Shown piece after piece: positions 46,120 to 58,204 of a stretch of 64,000 bases of DNA. Position 1 is the stretch's first letter, and each line of letters opens with the position of its first letter. The stretch spans positions 62,001-126,000 of the forward strand of contig JADLZK010005874.1 in the NCBI GenBank assembly GCA_015847255.1, in the 5' to 3' direction. This stretch comes from Hyparrhenia diplandra (Eukaryota > Streptophyta > Magnoliopsida > Poales > Poaceae). The notes below the pieces were generated by a model that had not been told where the DNA came from, did no database searches, and saw only the letters and a list, made by a program, of their open reading frames with translations. Position numbers and translations under genes: made by a program.

Positions 46120-46582
46120 TAGAACAAACATACAGGTTACTACGTACGTGAGTATTATGGGCAGAAGCACCCGCGGCAGCGGCAAGACGCTCATCACCAT
46201 ACAAGTGATGAAATTGTACGTCGAGATGACTGGGATCACATGCATACATGGTAACATTTACAAAAAAAATTTACATCTACTGTATCGCCTACCTGCCTCC
46301 TCTCTCTCTGAACATAATCAAGAAAGGCCATGTATGCATGCATGCGTTCGATCGTAGGTCGACACGTCGCGGTTCATAGGCCCCACCCGACGCGGCATCG
46401 CCTTTGCTGCTCGCGTTGCTCGGCTACTTCAAGTAGTCCTCCATGACCAAGAGCCAGGCCGGAGACCTCTGTGCATTGTGCTCTGTCTGTTGAAGTTGGA
46501 AAGCCCCCACCCCAGCGAGATCCATCCCGTCATCCATCGTCGCTCAGCAAGATCCGCAGAAGAAGCTAGCTATAGGGACTCG
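46120..46582 (+). promoter_or_regulatory. P5 upstream region and 5' UTR exon
   Basis: GCAGCGGCAAGACGCTCATC near 46177, AGGTCGACACGTCGCGG with the core at 46359-46374, CCCACCCGACGCGGCATCGC, CTTTGCTGCTCGCGTTGCTC, then CTACTTCAAGTAGTCCTCCA. The UTR exon ends before GTGAGC at 46583, and the 5' UTR intron runs to an AG at 46840 or 46853. GGNCCCAC (TCP-like), an ACGT core and nearby CATGCATG are possible regulatory sites. Confidence 0.5.
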
Positions 46583-46875
46583 GTGAGCCCCCTCGCGCTC
46601 AGTCCCCTCTCCCTCTATCTTCTTCCCTTCCAGACTGCATATTTTAATTCGTCTACGTACTGAGATCTACTGCATCCATGTCGATTGAAGTTTGGATTTT
46701 GGAACATATTCTAAAGACTACTGAAATTATATTTAAATCTAGTTTCAACAGACTGCATGCATACTGGTCTTTCCTTAGACTGAAACTTAAGCATGTTTTA
46801 AGCTTCTTATTACTTGCATGCATGCATATCTTTTAAGCAGCTAGCTAGCAAAGCTTGGACGAGGACGACCCGGCA

Positions 46876-47561
46876 ATGGCTGATAAGAAGGTGGCGAAGA
46901 TGGCAGCAGTTCTTCCGCTGTCCGTGTCGGAGAAGATGAAGAAGGCGCGCGTGCCTCCTCCACTCCATGTCATTCTGTGGGCGCTCCTCGTCCCCGACGT
47001 CAGAGATGTCATTCTGTGGTCGCTTCTCCACGCCGGTATCATCCCCTTGTCCTTCGCCATCGGCAACGCCTATTACATGCTCATCACCACCGCATTCTGC
47101 GACCAGGTGTGATACACAAATCCTCAAATCAATCGATCGATCGATCACACGCGCCACTAGCTAGCTTCCTGTACGTTATTCTTATTCCTGTGCGGCTGCA
47201 GGCGTCGGCGTCGGGGCTGCTGCCATCCGTCGTGGCGTTGACGGACGCCGAGGTCACCGTGGCATGTGCCCTTTTCGACGGGATGCTCTGGTGCGCGGCG
47301 CCCCAGGCGGCCGCTGCGGCGGTGGCCCTGATGCTTCCTCGCCACCGCCGCCGGCTGCGCCTTATTCTTGCCTACACGGCGCTCTTGGCCACCTTCGTCA
47401 GCCACTGCATGTTGACTGGCGAGATCCGCATCTACGGCGCCGCCAAACTGGGGGTCCTGGGCCTCTACTTCAGGACCGTCGGCACCGCGGCCATCTTCAT
47501 CGTTGGGGTGGTCGACCTCCTCTGCTTCCTCGGCCTCGTCCTCCGCGGAGGGGAGGAGTAG
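46876..47561 (+). CDS. P5: intact small four-helix membrane protein, function unknown
   Basis: Exons 46876-47106 (77 codons) and 47202-47561 (119 codons plus stop), intron GTGTGA...CTGCAG, 196 residues. Exon 1 starts MADKKVAKMAAVLPLSVSEK. HVILWALL is followed 13 residues later by DVILWSLL because of an in-frame 39-bp duplication (ATGTCATTCTGTGG at 46967 and 47006). Helix 1 continues HAGIIPLSFAIGNAYYMLI. Exon 2 has helix 2 with MLWCAAPQAAAAAVALMLPR, a basic loop RHRRRLRL, helix 3 AYTALLATFVSHCM and helix 4 IFIVGVVDLLCFLGLVL, ending RGGEE. The Asp within helix 4 is shared with P6. A probable 5' UTR intron precedes the ATG. No signal peptide is needed; it is predicted to be an integral membrane protein. 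Not recognised as a known family. An upstream in-frame TTG at 46855 is ignored because paralogues start MA-KK. Confidence 0.75.
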
Positions 47562-48149
47562 GGAAGCCGAGCTAGCTGATCTAGCTATCGTGAGACATTC
47601 TACTAGTGATGTGTGTCCATGTCCATGCCATGGATCTAGCTCTGTAACTCATCTAGTTATCTGGTGTCGATTATTGATCGATCGAGCGCGTGCCTTAGTA
47701 GCTAGCTAGCTTGTGTGTGGATCTAGTAGTGTGTAGGGTTAATCGGATAGATCACTTACCGTACCTGGGGGATTATGGTCTGATGGATTCAAATACATTG
47801 GTATTGACGATGAACAGTTAATAAGCTAATAGTACTCCCTATGTATGCAGTCATTAATTTGATGTGTGTATTATGGGGCCTTTTTTCTCTATATGATCAC
47901 CGGTTATATAATTATACTACCATATATGCTTTTTATAGCCAGCTTCGACATAACATTGCTGGTGATTTATTTTACTACAATTTTTATATATATGCATCAT
48001 ATGTATGATGCGCTCATGTTGTTTCATTTATGTGTGGTGCTGTGCAGTACGTATGCACTGACAGCATCTATGTGTATTTCCTAGTGACGCGCACATTGTC
48101 AAGCTCATATGTATATCCTTGAATATCTTGCTATGGAGCCTGAAAACAA
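47562..48149. other. P5 3' flank; no gene
   Basis: AT-rich, with many TAGCTAGC and ATCGATCG runs. Not matched to other copies by eye. Confidence 0.45.
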
Positions 48150-48405
48150 CTCTGCACGGCAAGGTCCATCTTTTTCTCAGCTAACTCTTCTAGCATGCTT
48201 TGTCCTACGCAAAAAAATGATCTAGTGATCCTTGTGCATGACCCACGCCACATCCATCTCGGATCCATTGAAAAAAAAAACCAATCAAACTGATGAAATA
48301 TCGATCAGTTGCGCACACACATTACACGATATACTCCCAACGTCCCAAAAAATGTCGCCGCTTTTTGGTTTTCGTGTCACAACTTTGATTCGAATTGTAC
48401 AAAAT

Positions 48406-50849
48406 TGCGAACACATGGTTTATTTAGGTCACATGTGTTTTAGTTTTGTGATTGAGTGATTGTCAACAGTCAACATTTTAATTCTATTTTCCTTTATTCT
48501 TTATGCTTGGCTATGTTCACCGGCACACGTGGAGTGTGTCGAAGACGTATCTCTTGGTTCGTGATGTGCAGGGTGTGGAGCTCGAAGATGGTAGCTGACG
48601 GCGAGGTGACGGGGCCAAGGAGGACGTGCCGGGCCGCCGGACCGCGGAGGTGAAGGGACGAACGTGAGGCTTGGACCGAGGGACTGGATCGCCGGGTGGC
48701 TAGCCATAGTGGCTGACATCCGGGACATCGGCGAATGCAAGAGGACGTGGCGGGACCGTGTCGATCGGGTCAAGACGCGGCGTGCGTGCGAGGCGCGGGG
48801 AGCTCGGATGACTTGGCGACTTCGAGGCGGTCAAGGCGGCGATGCGTGTCGAGGAGGTTTGGTGGTTTGTCCTCAAAACCATCGGTGCGGGTTTCGCGGG
48901 TTTGGGCCTCAAAACCATGGCGCTGGTTTGGTGGTTTGTGCCTCAAAACCATCGGCGGGTTTCACGGGTTTGGGCCTCAAAACCCGGGAGGGCGTTCCGG
49001 TGGGCGGAAGGACGGCGCGTGGCGGCATCCCGGGAGATTGCGTGGAGCAAGGCTGCAGATGAGGAGGCGCGGCGGTCGCCGGATCAAATTATCCCGAAGT
49101 CGGACTAAATTAGCCTTAGGGTTAGCGGTTCGCTCTTATGTATCTAGGGGTAGTTTGGGAAAGAGGGTTTCAGACTATATGTGGAGGATAACAGCCTCCT
49201 CCCCTCTTTGCCTCTTTTATTTTCGTTTTTAGCTCTAGGTTTTCATCTTCCTAGCACACATGAGAGAGAGGCCAAATACCTGAAAAATTCGTGGCTATTT
49301 TTCTGAGATTTTCGAGTGGGAAGAGCAGCCCCAAAGCCTGCTTGTCTCCTCGGGATTCATCTATTTGACCTGTGATTTTCGTGGCTCTGTGCTGTGAGTA
49401 TTTTCCTCCTTTTGTGCTTGACTGTGATCTGAAATCCACAACATTTGAGTTGAGTTCGAGCCATGAATTTTTGGGAATAAGTGGTCCACTTCATGGAGAT
49501 TACCTGTGCGAGATTTGGAGCCGAGCTGTTTTGATTTGGTCCGATTTCTGTTGGATTTTGGAGCTCGCGTTTACTCTGTTCGTAGTATCCTGACCTTCTG
49601 TTCTTGGGTTGTTGGAACTTGAAGGCGCCGGCTTTCAGTTCAGTTTTGTAGCAGTGCTACCAGCGCCAGCGCTCAGCTGTGCGTGCTCACTAAGCGGCGC
49701 TTGCTCTTGGCCTCTGAAGCCTGATTTTCTTGCCGGTGTCCTATCCGTTCTTGTGTGTGCAGTTCCTGTTCGTCTGCTTTTTCAGATCAAGGAAAGGAGC
49801 CGGTCAGTCAACACCATCAACTCTGATGCTCAGGCATCACGAGCGCTCGGTAGAGCAGTGCAGCTCCTCTCCTTGATTCCTTGCTCTGATTACTTTGCGT
49901 CAGGTGTGCAGGTCCATCGATTTGGTCAGTCTCTGCTCGTCAGTTGAGTTCGTCAGGCAGCAACAGCTAGCAGCTCGAACGTTCTCGCTGCATTTTTCTC
50001 AAGGTAACAGCAGGTAGCTTGGTTGATCGGTAAGATAAAAGAAGTCTAGTTCAGCACGTAATTTCATTTTCATGCAACCTTGAACTAGTACCTTTAGAAA
50101 TCAATTTCGAGCTGCAGCAGGTACTCGGTGCTTGAGTTTTGACTTGATTTATTTAGCTTGGAGTGCTATCGGTTTGCATAGCTGCAGCTTCGTTGTTTAG
50201 GAAGTAAAACAATTCAAGTTCAGTTCTTCAATCTATTATCTTGCATCCGTGAATGACTATCTCTATCAATCATTAGCATTTTATTGGAGCATTAATTATA
50301 TTACTTTGGCTATAGCAGTACTCACGTTATGCAAAGCTTTTCTGCTGCATAGTGACATGTCCCTGCGAGGTTCCAAGCCGGTTGCTCATGTACATATTTT
50401 AGCTTGTCTGTTTTCCCCAAAGTTTGCGCATTTGAGCTCGATTTGAGATCCGGTTTTGCGATGATTTTTCCGTCGGTTCGAGGATTTTATCTCGAGTGCC
50501 CCTGTCCACAGGTTGATTTGGGTATTTTAGTTTAGAGAACCCACTTCTTCTCAATAGGAGTTGGGTAACGCTTTTAGATCCATCGATTCGAGATTCTTTT
50601 TCGCCCGGTCGTGTGTGGTCGTTTGAGGTGTCCCATTTGTGTTCCTAGGGAACATCCACCCAACCATTTGGGTCGTGGACATCTCGATGCTCTCTTTTGC
50701 TCGTGACACCTTGCTACCAGTAGCACACGTGTGTTACTCGTCTCTCGGTTGAGTTTGCTTTTGAGGTTGGGGGTTGAGCCGATGACCCAAATTGAAAAAG
50801 GAAAATCGAGGCTCCCATTCACCCCCCTCGTCGCCGTTTCGGTCCTTCA
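48406..50849 (+). mobile_element. Solo LTR of the element A family inside a Stowaway MITE
   Basis: 2444 bp, from TGCGAACACATGG to GGTCCTTCA, with perfect AAAAT duplications at 48401-48405 and 50850-50854. Orientation is opposite to element A. The GGTTTTGAGGCCC minisatellite lies near 48865-48985 on the other strand. Open frames within it are not genes. Confidence 0.92.
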
Positions 50850-50925
50850 AAAATACGTGCAACATTTATATCTTCAAATAAATTTGTTAAAAAACTAGGT
50901 CCAAAGATCTTTCCAATGATACTAA

Positions 50926-51219
50926 GGTCAGCCTCAATGGAGTTTCATAGGTGTTTCATGCACATTAAATTAGGCGCCACATCAGCAAAAAGTCCGCTTT
51001 TTTGCATGAAACTATGAGGAGAGAGAACGGAAAAGTTTCATCTTGGTGAAACTCTCTTGGCACTAATACCAACTATCTCGAGTCATGAAATTAAATGCCT
51101 ATGAAAGCACAAGATGAAACTCTCCATTGAGAGTAGGGGTTTCATCAAAGTTTTATTTCATTTTATATGACATGACAGTCTTGGAAACAACGAAATAAAA
51201 CTCGCCATTGAGACTGGCC
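50926..51219. mobile_element. Tourist-type (PIF/Harbinger) MITE
   Basis: 294 bp with inverted ends GGTCAGCCTCAATGG and GGCCAGTCTCAATGG, flanked by TAA at 50923-50925 and 51220-51222. Confidence 0.8.
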
Positions 51220-51318
51220 TAATTATGTATAATAAATATTAATATTTTTTAATCTATAATTTTTTAAAGTCGTTTCTCGGGGAAGCGTAAGTGACAAACA
51301 TTTTGGGACAGAGGGAGT

Positions 51319-51948
51319 ACTTGGTTCACATTATTACTGCAGTCTTTTGTGAGAGCTCATCGAAATTCTTGATGCATTTCATAAACACCTCATCGTACGT
51401 ATATAACATGCTATAAAAACACACTCTTCCCTTTCAAAAAAAAAAACACACTCTTGAGTTTTGAGAAGCAAAAAAAAAAATGAAAAAGAATGTTATAGTC
51501 TACTCCCTTTAATCCAAATTGTAAGTTATTTGGGCCTTTTTCTGGATATACACATAGTTTTGTCATCTACAAAGATATGCAGCATGTCTAGATATGATAG
51601 AGAGAGCACAAGCTATATAGCCAAAAAAATGATTTTTTTCATTTTTCTATGTTTTTGCTTTGAAATACACCAATTTTTGTGACCAAATTCCTAGGAAATC
51701 TTGCATTAAAAAGCATGAAACTTGGTGGAAACTCAGGCACACTGACCAACCAGCCTGTTTTCGGTAAAACATAAAAAGTACATTGGCCATGGGCCAGACT
51801 CTCAGTATCCTGTCTTACCAAATGCATGCATAAAAGTGTGTCACTATATTCGCTGCATGTCACTGACCAGAATGATGACACATCAAGCTAAGTAGCTAGC
51901 AAGCTGGCTGTGGATCGATCATTGTGGAATCATCAGCACTAAAATAAA
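51319..51948 (-). other. P6 3' flank, distal part; no gene
   Basis: Reverse complement of about 39660-40250 and a direct match to about 60130-60700. Confidence 0.6.
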
Positions 51949-52882
51949 GGGTGTGTTTGGTTGGGCCGTGGCTTTTGGAAAAGCAGTTGTGAGTTGTGGC
52001 TTTTCTGAAAAGTAGCTTTAGAAAAGCAGCTGTGAGGGAGTCAAAAGCCCCTTTGGTTCGGTTAATGTGGCTTCTCAAATGTTGTCTCACTTACAAGTGG
52101 ACCCGCTTGTCAACCTCTTCTATCTTCTTCTCCCGATGTGGGCGGAAGCCTCACAGTCCGCCATGGCCGCCCGGTCCGGGATAGGACTGCACGCCTGCCT
52201 GCTGGTGCGTGTGCGGGGCCGTGCGTCCACCGTCTTCGATAGAGCTTAGTGGCGGCTGCCTCACCCGGGGAAGGGAGCGGCGCCTAGATTTGGTGTCCTT
52301 TGGAGCTAGGGGAGAAGAGGGGGGCGCGCCTCCATGATGGCCACCACCGGAGCAAGAGGAGATGATGGGGTCGGGCGCACTCGCCTCCATGGCCTCCCGC
52401 CCACTGGAGCCAGGGGAGAGGAGGGGCCCGCGCATGCTTGTCACCATGGCTGCTTGCCCGCCGCTTGCCATGGAGGAGAGGAGCTCCGGCCGTGGCCACC
52501 CATGGAGGGAGGGAAAAAGAGGAGGGCTGTCGCGGGGAGGGAGGAACCGGAGAGGGGAGGGTCACCGGTTGGCTGGGGGGAGGATGGTGCCGCCGGGAAG
52601 TTCTTTGCCTGGGAGCCGCCGCGCTCGTTCTGCGGTCTCTCTCCACGATAGAAGACGCATGGACGGGGAAAGAAAAAATAGAATCGAACCGATACGCACA
52701 TAACCGAGTGGCAGGTAGATAATTTTTTACCCAAAAGCGCTGAAAGCGGGGAAGCTTAAGGCTGCTTTTTTAATTTGTAAGCTGCTTTTGGGTGAAAGCT
52801 ACGTGGCTTTTGAACACTTTGGTTGGCTTTTGGTTTTTGGCAAAAGCAAAAGCAGCTAAAAAAGCCCAACCAAAAGGCACCC
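51949..52882. mobile_element. 0.93-kb non-autonomous DNA transposon with a GC-rich interior
   Basis: Ends GGGTGTGTTTGGTTGGGC and, inverted, GGGTGCCTTTTGGTTGGGC, with many AAAGCAGCT/AGCTGCTTTT subterminal motifs. A TAA follows the right end and a TAA lies next to the left end. The paralogous sites near 39640 and 60690 read ...ATCAGCACTAAGC without the insert. The class (Tourist-like or hAT-like) is uncertain. 52140-52660 is strongly GC-rich and holds open frames in several phases; it could be captured gene sequence. Confidence 0.7.
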
Positions 52883-54660
52883 TAAGCTACTAGGCTGTGG
52901 ATCGACCATAGCAAATTCTTTTCTTTTATTATTTTCAACAGAGTGAAGAATCAAAGTGAACATTGACAAGACTAAGCTAATCAGAAGCTAGCTGTTTTGC
53001 TGCAATTTCTTTTCCCTCCTTTTTCGAGATGAAGCTGAGTACGCAATCACGATGATTATTACACGATCGATCCGGAGATGAAGCTTGGAGATGATTCAAC
53101 AACCACTAGCTCGCTTTAGAACACAATGCATGTGCAGAGCGCGTTGCTGTAACCTGCTTTTGTCATGCAAAAACGTGGTTCGTCGGTTGTGTTCACACCA
53201 TGATCGACTCGCTCGCATCTTGATCGATCACTACATCGTCCAAACAAAAGCGCAGTCCAGTGTTTCTCTCTTACTTGGCGACTAAATTGGCGTCGAAGTC
53301 ACCGTACCCCTCACCCGGGAAAAGCGTCAGTGCCTCGCGGCCTCGACGACGCTTGTACAACACCAGTTCCAGTAAATAAGAATGTACCTCTTCTCTAATC
53401 ATCTGTTGCACTTCTCTGATTATTCAAGAATGTACTAGCTAGGACCAGTCAGCAACTCAGATTAGCTGGCAACTTAATTGAGCTATTTTTATTTTTAAAA
53501 AAAAATAAAAAAAACTTAATTGAGCTATTTGCGATCTATTGGATCAACATAGCCAGAACAATAACGAGATGCACTTGGACTACAAGTTGAGCAAAATATA
53601 TGCACTCAACCATGCATCTATCTGTAGAGTAAGCATATGCACTCGGACAAATTTATTCTGTGTGACGACGACGATCGATGGATTGGATGTGATGAGGGCT
53701 TTCCAACTAGGACTAGGGAGTACATAGCTACAGCATGCCGAGCAAACAGAGTGAATATCGAACCCTTATCAGCTAACTCTTGTGCATGCTTTGTCCGTAA
53801 ATCGATTTTTTTATTTGTTACACAAAGTCTGTAAACCGAATTTAGATGCGGCTACGTTTTGACCCACCTTCAAAAAACAGATTTCTAGTCTAGCCTCTAG
53901 AAATGAGTGATCTCTAGACATATGAATTGGGAAAGTATGACCAGAATAAAAAAAAAACAACTAAATTTGGTTTTGGTCGATGCACATTATTGGAGCTAGG
54001 CCACCTAGCTAGATTACTAAGGACAGTACTAATCCACAAATTAGGTAGTTCCTATGCCATTAATTAGAGTGCTAACAAAGCAAAATGATGATGTGGCACT
54101 TGAGGTAAGAGAGGAGGAAATAGTTTCTTATACAAGAAACTAAGTGTATACAATAACCAAGATGAAAACTAATTAATATGTGATTGGATAATTTTTATTG
54201 TGAAAAAAAATATTTAGTGTGAATATATGATTTCTTGGTGTAGTCTTGATTGCTGTGGAATGAAACTAATTTCATAATTTTAGGGTTGGGACCGCTCAAA
54301 GCATGTCCCTCCAAATTTTAGATTCAATAATAAGCAATATACTATATGCGCACATAGGCAAAAGAAGAGCAGATGAGGCAAGATGCATCATTATTAACTT
54401 GGTCAAGGGTAGTAAGATCAAATTTAGCTATTTCTTCCACCAGCAAAAACTAATAAAAATCCATGGTAACACTGTCAGCACACACCACAATCCAAACATC
54501 CATACAGATAATTAAGAAAGGTGAGATGAAAAGAGTCTCGATAGGTGATCGATGTAGCAAATTATTACTAGATGGATGCAAGCACATCCAGCTTGCATAT
54601 GGATTCCAAGGTAGAAGAATAGCTAGCTGGCTCATCGACTTCCTTACCGCACCGTCCCTA
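52883..54660 (-). other. P6 3' flank, proximal part; no gene
   Basis: Reverse complement of 37816-39580. Includes the 17-bp-repeat-flanked A/T run near 53474-53530. Confidence 0.55.
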
Positions 54661-55313
54661 CTACTCCTCCCCTCCACGGAGGATGAGCCCCAGGAAGCAG
54701 AGGAGGTCGCCCACCGCGACGACGAAGAAGCCCACGGTGTTGAGGCCGTTCCAGAAGCTGAAAACTCCCGGGGCGACGAACATCATGACGTACACGCCAG
54801 CCCACAAGAAGTGGCCGGCGGTGGTGGCCACGAGCGCGGCATACGCGAGGAGAAGGCGCCGGCGTGGAAGCAGCAGCGCCAGCGCCCCGGCGGCCGCCTG
54901 GGACACGACGCACACGCACGACAGCAGCATGCCCATGACGGCGACGTCGGCCGCGGCGCCAGTCATCTCCTCGGGCTCGGTGACGGGGCGCGGCAGCAGC
55001 CACGCCGGCTGGACGCATGCACCAACAGAACAGGCCGCGCGTGAGATGGATCGATTGTATATGCATATAATTATTTATTCCTAGGATCGGAGCAGCTAGC
55101 TGTTCGTCGATGACTAACCGGGTCCGTGAAGATGCTGGTGAGGATGAGGACGTAGACGAAGGTGATGGCAACGCCGCCGGCCTGGATGAGCGCCCACTCT
55201 ATGACTTCTCCCACACTGGGGAGGAACGCATGCTGCTGCTGCTTCATCTTCTTCTTCTCCACGGACACGGCGACGGCGAACAGGGGAAGCGGAGCAACCT
55301 TCTTGGCAGCCAT
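54661..55313 (-). CDS. P6: intact small four-helix membrane protein, function unknown
   Basis: Exon 1 is 55313-55119 (65 codons) and exon 2 is 55008-54661 (115 codons plus stop), with the intron GTTAGT...GTCCAG; 180 residues. It starts MAAKKVAPLPLFAVAVSVEK, followed by a Lys/Gln-rich stretch. Helix 1 is EVIEWALIQAGGVAITFVYV. Exon 2 begins PAWLLPRPVTEPEEMTG, then helix 2 (VAVMGMLLSCVCVVSQAAAG, ALALLLPRRR), helix 3 (LLLAYAALVATTAGHFLW), the loop VFSFWNGLNT and helix 4 (GFFVVAVGDLLCFLGLIL), ending RGGEE. It is the reference copy for P3 and P7. A 273-bp 5' UTR intron (55596-55324) lies upstream, with the splice sites conserved in P3. Predicted integral membrane protein; the ligand or partner cannot be told from sequence. 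Conservation of frame across three divergent copies (P4, P5, P6) argues that it is or was a real gene. Confidence 0.8.
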
Positions 55314-55323
55314 GGGTCCCGTC

Positions 55324-55596
55324 CTGCGCTGTGATCGAGCAGATCAATCAACATATGTATATACTACTTTGCAACAACTAGATAATTTCAGTCCAAGGAA
55401 GAATGAAACAAGGGCACAAACTCTCTGTTGAAACGAGGACGAGGCTTTTAAATTCAGTAGCTTGAAACGAGGACGAGTAATTCAACATGCAGTAGATCTC
55501 AGTACGCAGACACAAAACCAAACCAAATTATACAGATGAGGACCGGAAGTCCGGCCGGCAGATCCAAGATAAGCAAGTGGGAAGGCCAGGGCTCAC
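55324..55596 (-). other. 5' UTR intron of P6
   Basis: GTGAGCCCTGG at the donor and CACAGCGCAG at the acceptor. It holds the empty target of the P3 solo LTR (GAGGACGAGG near 55436-55445). Confidence 0.5.
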
Positions 55597-56130
55597 CGTC
55601 GCCTAGCTTGTCGTGCTTCTTCTGCAGGGGATCGAGGGGACGATGGAGTTGAGGAGCTTGGTGTGTGAGAGGGTTTTCCAGCGCCTAGGCTACAACAAAG
55701 CACAAAAGACTTGAGACCTCAGTGCTCATGGACTACTACTTGTAGTCGTTGTAGGGAGTAGCCAAGCAACAGTCAACACACGGCAAAGGTGATGCCGCGT
55801 GGGGTTGGGCCCCAACACACAGCAAAGGCGATGGATGTGAAATGTGTATACTACGGTAGATGTAAAAATGTCACCATATACAGCAGGCCAAGCAGCACGT
55901 GAATGTGATATATACTACTGTGATCTCATGATAATGCATCTCAACAACTGCATCACCCGTGACATGTCCAATTTTATGCACACTTTCCATATCTATCACA
56001 CAGACGGGGAACGACGAATTGAAATTGCATATCATCCACGATGATGCAGTGAATAAATGGCACCATATGCTAGCTGTGTGCACCGGCCGTTCCATTTCCA
56101 GCACAGTAAGGTTTTCATCGATTCAGGTAT
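55597..56130 (-). promoter_or_regulatory. P6 promoter module and 5' UTR exon
   Basis: Palindromic GTTGGGCCCCAAC at 55804-55816, flanked by GCCGCGTGGG and CACAGCAAAGGCGATGG; TACGGTAGATGTAAAAATG near 55852. Same subtype as P3 and P7. Confidence 0.55.
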
Positions 56131-56399
56131 AGCCGCATCATTACACGTTAGTGTGTGTATAGCACAGGGCACTCACTATTCTCCAGCGGTGGGTGGATCA
56201 TTGCCAGGTAGAGATCCATTTGCATGAATTCAACATTGATATTTTTTGATAAAATAAATTAAAATCAATTCAGATGTTTCGCAGCAGTTTCGTTTCTTTT
56301 AGATACATAGTTCCAAGTGTGAACCAAATTAAACATTGATAAAACTAATTAATCAGCGTGGAGGCGAGTTCAGCTAGCGGTACACATGTGTATCTATGC

Positions 56400-57040
56400 A
56401 AGTATGTAAGGTACATGCATGCCATGTGAGTGCATTACCCTATACATCATCTCTGGATCTATGTCCCTATATTTCTACATCAGAAACAAGCTGTGGTGTG
56501 TGCGGTTCGATCTTGGTCGACGGGGTCGGCTTGGAAAGCACAAGAGGCAGCTATATGGCTTGTGATGGACCAAGGCGGTTGATTAGCCCTGCTAGGCAGC
56601 GGGCTACCGTACCACTACCACCAATGTGTAGTGACGACTCTGGCTCAATGTACGTGGTGATCGGCTTGTAGTGGTCCGCTGGTTCGGATGCGGCCGAGCG
56701 TGTGTTTCTATGCTGAACTTTGGCCTATATATGTGGCTTGAGTTGATGTCAAATGGAACCGTTTAGAGTTGGTTTTCTTCTTCTCTTGAGTTTGAGTTTT
56801 TTTTTCGGAATCTCTTGAGTTTGAGTTTTTTTTTTTTTTGACCATCGAGTTTGAGTTGTTCGTTGTGTGTTCATGGCCCAATCCAAGCGTCCATACTTGT
56901 ATCATTTTTTATTTTGCTCATTCTAGGTTTTATTCGCTTTTAAATATATTCAGTAGCCCTTCTACCGGGTTCAGTGTCTAGAATGATTTATAATTTGGGA
57001 CGAAGCAAGAGAGTAGCGCATGTTGAGGAAATAATTCTTG
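56400..57040 (-). repeat. 0.6-kb block, copy 4
   Basis: From ATGTAAGGTACATGCATG to TTTATAATTTGGGACGAAG. An internal duplication of TCTTGAGTTTGAGTTTTTTT occurs at about 56783 and 56812. Confidence 0.65.
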
Positions 57041-57760
57041 TAAAAATCTTGGCCAATACTTAAAACGAGGACCAAAACTTGCTTTTCAGTCGTCTTGTTA
57101 TTTCTCCTTGCACTAGTACATCCTACTGGAAGCTCTACAACCGTCTTATCGACATAACAAATACATAGCTCAAACGATTGGTGAACAACATATATATATA
57201 TAGGGTCCAGATTATGTACACTTGAAAGCTGGACCAGACAGGCAGGTAGAATAATCCTGTAACATCTCTCTCTAATTATACCATTACATTCTGCTACTTG
57301 CTTCCAGTAATAACTCTATAACATTCCCATCTATACACCTTAGCTTACTTGTATTAATTAACCTCTCTGCACACAATATGCAAGTGACAAACATAATTAA
57401 TTAGTTAGTTTGCTAAAAAACGAACATGTACATTTTTGTTGCATAATAACATTATTGCATTGTTGAACTTTTGTGAATTCTATGAGGACACTTTTGAGAC
57501 AGGAAAATTTTGTGAAAAAAAAAAAGATTCCAGGAAGCACGAAGCTTCGTGGAAACTCATCCCCACCGGCCAAAGCAATGCAACCTGTTTCGGTAAAACA
57601 TTATGGTGGGACGATAGGCCAAGGCAATTTCACCACCGCATCCCATCTTACCAAATATGTGCATGTATGTCACTGAAGTCACTGCAACGCGTTACTAACC
57701 TAACCAAAATGCATGATGACAACTTATACAGTACAAGCTACCTCCAGCTGGTTGGTTGTT
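57041..57760 (-). other. Array sequence between the 0.6-kb block and the orphan module; no gene
   Basis: 57400-57680 matches 33120-33345 in reverse complement. 57041-57260 matches 63785-64000. The AT-rich remainder has no conserved frame. Confidence 0.5.
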
Positions 57761-57769
57761 GGACTATAC

Positions 57770-58200
57770 TCATGAGTACAGCGTTGCTCATCGATAGTAG
57801 GAGCTCGCTGAGGGCTTTCCAACTACGGCAGCAGCCAGAGCACAGAGAGTGAAAGGAGAAAGCAAGCTAAGACAGAGGTCTCTCCCTGGCTCTTTGGCCT
57901 CTTTGGCCATGGCCACTACTTCAACCCCCAGTAGCCGAACAAAGCGCACTGCCAAGGCGATGATGCCGCGTCGGGTGGGGCCCTATGAACCGCGACGTGT
58001 CGACCTACGAGCGAATTGAACGCATGTAAATGTTACCATGCATGCATGTGATCCCGTGGTCATCTCGACGTACAATTTTGTCACTTATGACTGCTTGCCC
58101 ACGCTCTCATGCTGTCATGCCCAATCTCATCAAAGTATGGTGATGAGCGTCTTGCCGCTGCCGGGTCTTTCCAGCCGAAACACTCACGTATATATTGACC
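57770..58200 (-). promoter_or_regulatory. Orphan P-family promoter module (minus, ACACGTCGCGG type)
   Basis: AACCGCGACGTGTCGA at 57988-58003, GGGTGGGGCCC just before it, and GATGAGCGTCTTGCCGCTGC near 58141. It is the reverse partner of 32430-32910. No coding exon follows on the minus strand before the P6 unit. Confidence 0.55.
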
Positions 58201-58204
58201 TATA

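Larger units (their letters stand above)
48334..51316. mobile_element. Stowaway-type MITE split by later insertions
   Basis: Left end CTCCCAACGTCCCAAAA and right end (inverted) CTCCCTCTGTCCCAAAA, flanked by TA at 48332-48333 and 51317-51318. The paralogue in the left arm (near 40251-40256) shows the empty TATA site. A solo LTR and a Tourist-type MITE lie inside it, so only about 240 bp are its own sequence. Confidence 0.8.

Noticed and set aside
52284..52734. Several overlapping open frames of about 100 codons
   Set aside because: Inside a non-autonomous transposon, in conflicting phases, with no domain; noted only as a possible captured fragment.
54661..55313. Assignment of the P family to CASP-like (four-helix, about 180-200 aa) proteins
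   Set aside because: Size and helix number fit, but I cannot see the conserved CASP-like residues and the exon structure and loops differ; left unassigned.
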